A stretch of DNA of 64,000 nt from Pseudoalteromonas xiamenensis (GTDB lineage: Bacteria > Pseudomonadota > Gammaproteobacteria > Enterobacterales > Alteromonadaceae). Both the position numbers and the translations under genes were made by a program. This document shows, piece by piece, positions 63,932-64,000 of the stretch. The DNA lies in the NCBI RefSeq assembly GCF_042431545.1, contig NZ_JBHLYX010000015.1; one strand, 5' to 3'. How positions within the stretch are numbered: position 1 is the first letter of the stretch; each line of letters begins with the position of its first letter. The notes below the pieces were generated by a model. That model did not search any database and had not been told where the DNA came from. It saw only the letters and a program-made list of their open reading frames with translations.

Positions 63932-64000
63932 AGCCTGGCGATGTCCTACTTTCACATGGCAGCTGCCACACTATCATCGGCGCTGTTGCGTTTCACTTCT
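63932..64000 (-). rRNA. rrf: 5S ribosomal RNA (3' part; 5' end outside window)
   Basis: The minus strand reads AGAAGTGAAACGCAACAGCG, then CCGATGATAGTGTGG and GAAAGTAGG-ACATCGCCAGGC, matching the 3' half of gammaproteobacterial 5S rRNA including the AGTAGG loop and the closing GCCAGGC. The gene enters the window from the right and ends near 63932, followed by a terminator. It marks the distal end of a minus-strand rrn operon. Confidence 0.93.

Overview
The window reads as chromosomal DNA of a marine gammaproteobacterium of the Alteromonadales, most like a Pseudoalteromonas relative. The evidence is moderate-to-low GC, an astC-astA-astD cluster next to pabA, the aroK-aroB-damX-dam-rpe-gph-trpS block behind pilMNOPQ, priA-ftsN-hslVU, and a hut regulon with HutC. 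This placement is inferred from gene order and protein motifs; no database search was run.

Layout. Positions 1-5200 carry the arginine succinyltransferase catabolic genes (astD is cut by the window edge) and an HDOD protein. Positions 5319-8451 carry pabA, trpS, gph and rpe. Two small plus-strand genes (a secreted Cys-containing protein and a DUF2970 protein) sit between rpe and dam. From 9227 to 18242 run dam, damX, aroB, aroK and pilQPONM on the minus strand, divergent from the PBP1a gene. Positions 20903-26437 carry metL-metB, divergent metJ with a met-box operator, and a short malic enzyme. An 0.8-kb gap follows; it holds a 14-bp palindrome and a possible 38-aa ORF. rpmE, priA, ftsN, hslVU and a DUF971 gene come next. 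Positions 32799-45000 hold two chemoreceptors, a glycosyltransferase/PAP2 pair, rraA-hutG, a degenerate GGDEF-EAL protein, hutI and hutC with a HutC operator, and a YeeZ-like protein. hemN, two aldo/keto reductases, a dienelactone-hydrolase-like protein, a LysR regulator and an MFS transporter lead to about 51.8 kb.

The most unusual part is a ten-gene same-strand cluster at 52128-63427: an AfsA-type hotdog protein, a GST-like protein, a KAS III-like enzyme with rearranged active-site residues, an MMPL/RND exporter, a LolA-like periplasmic protein, an FAD monooxygenase, an outer-membrane beta-barrel, a HAD phosphatase, an SDR and a secreted beta-propeller protein. AfsA-type condensation, a dehydrogenase and a phosphatase are the chemistry of gamma-butyrolactone (A-factor) formation. 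The MMPL, LolA-like and barrel proteins look like a dedicated route across the envelope. I propose that the cluster makes and exports a lipid-like butenolide, butyrolactone or related compound; the product is unknown. No ArpA-type receptor is seen, so a signalling role is not supported by the window itself.

The window ends in a minus-strand 5S rRNA, the distal end of an rrn operon, with its terminator.
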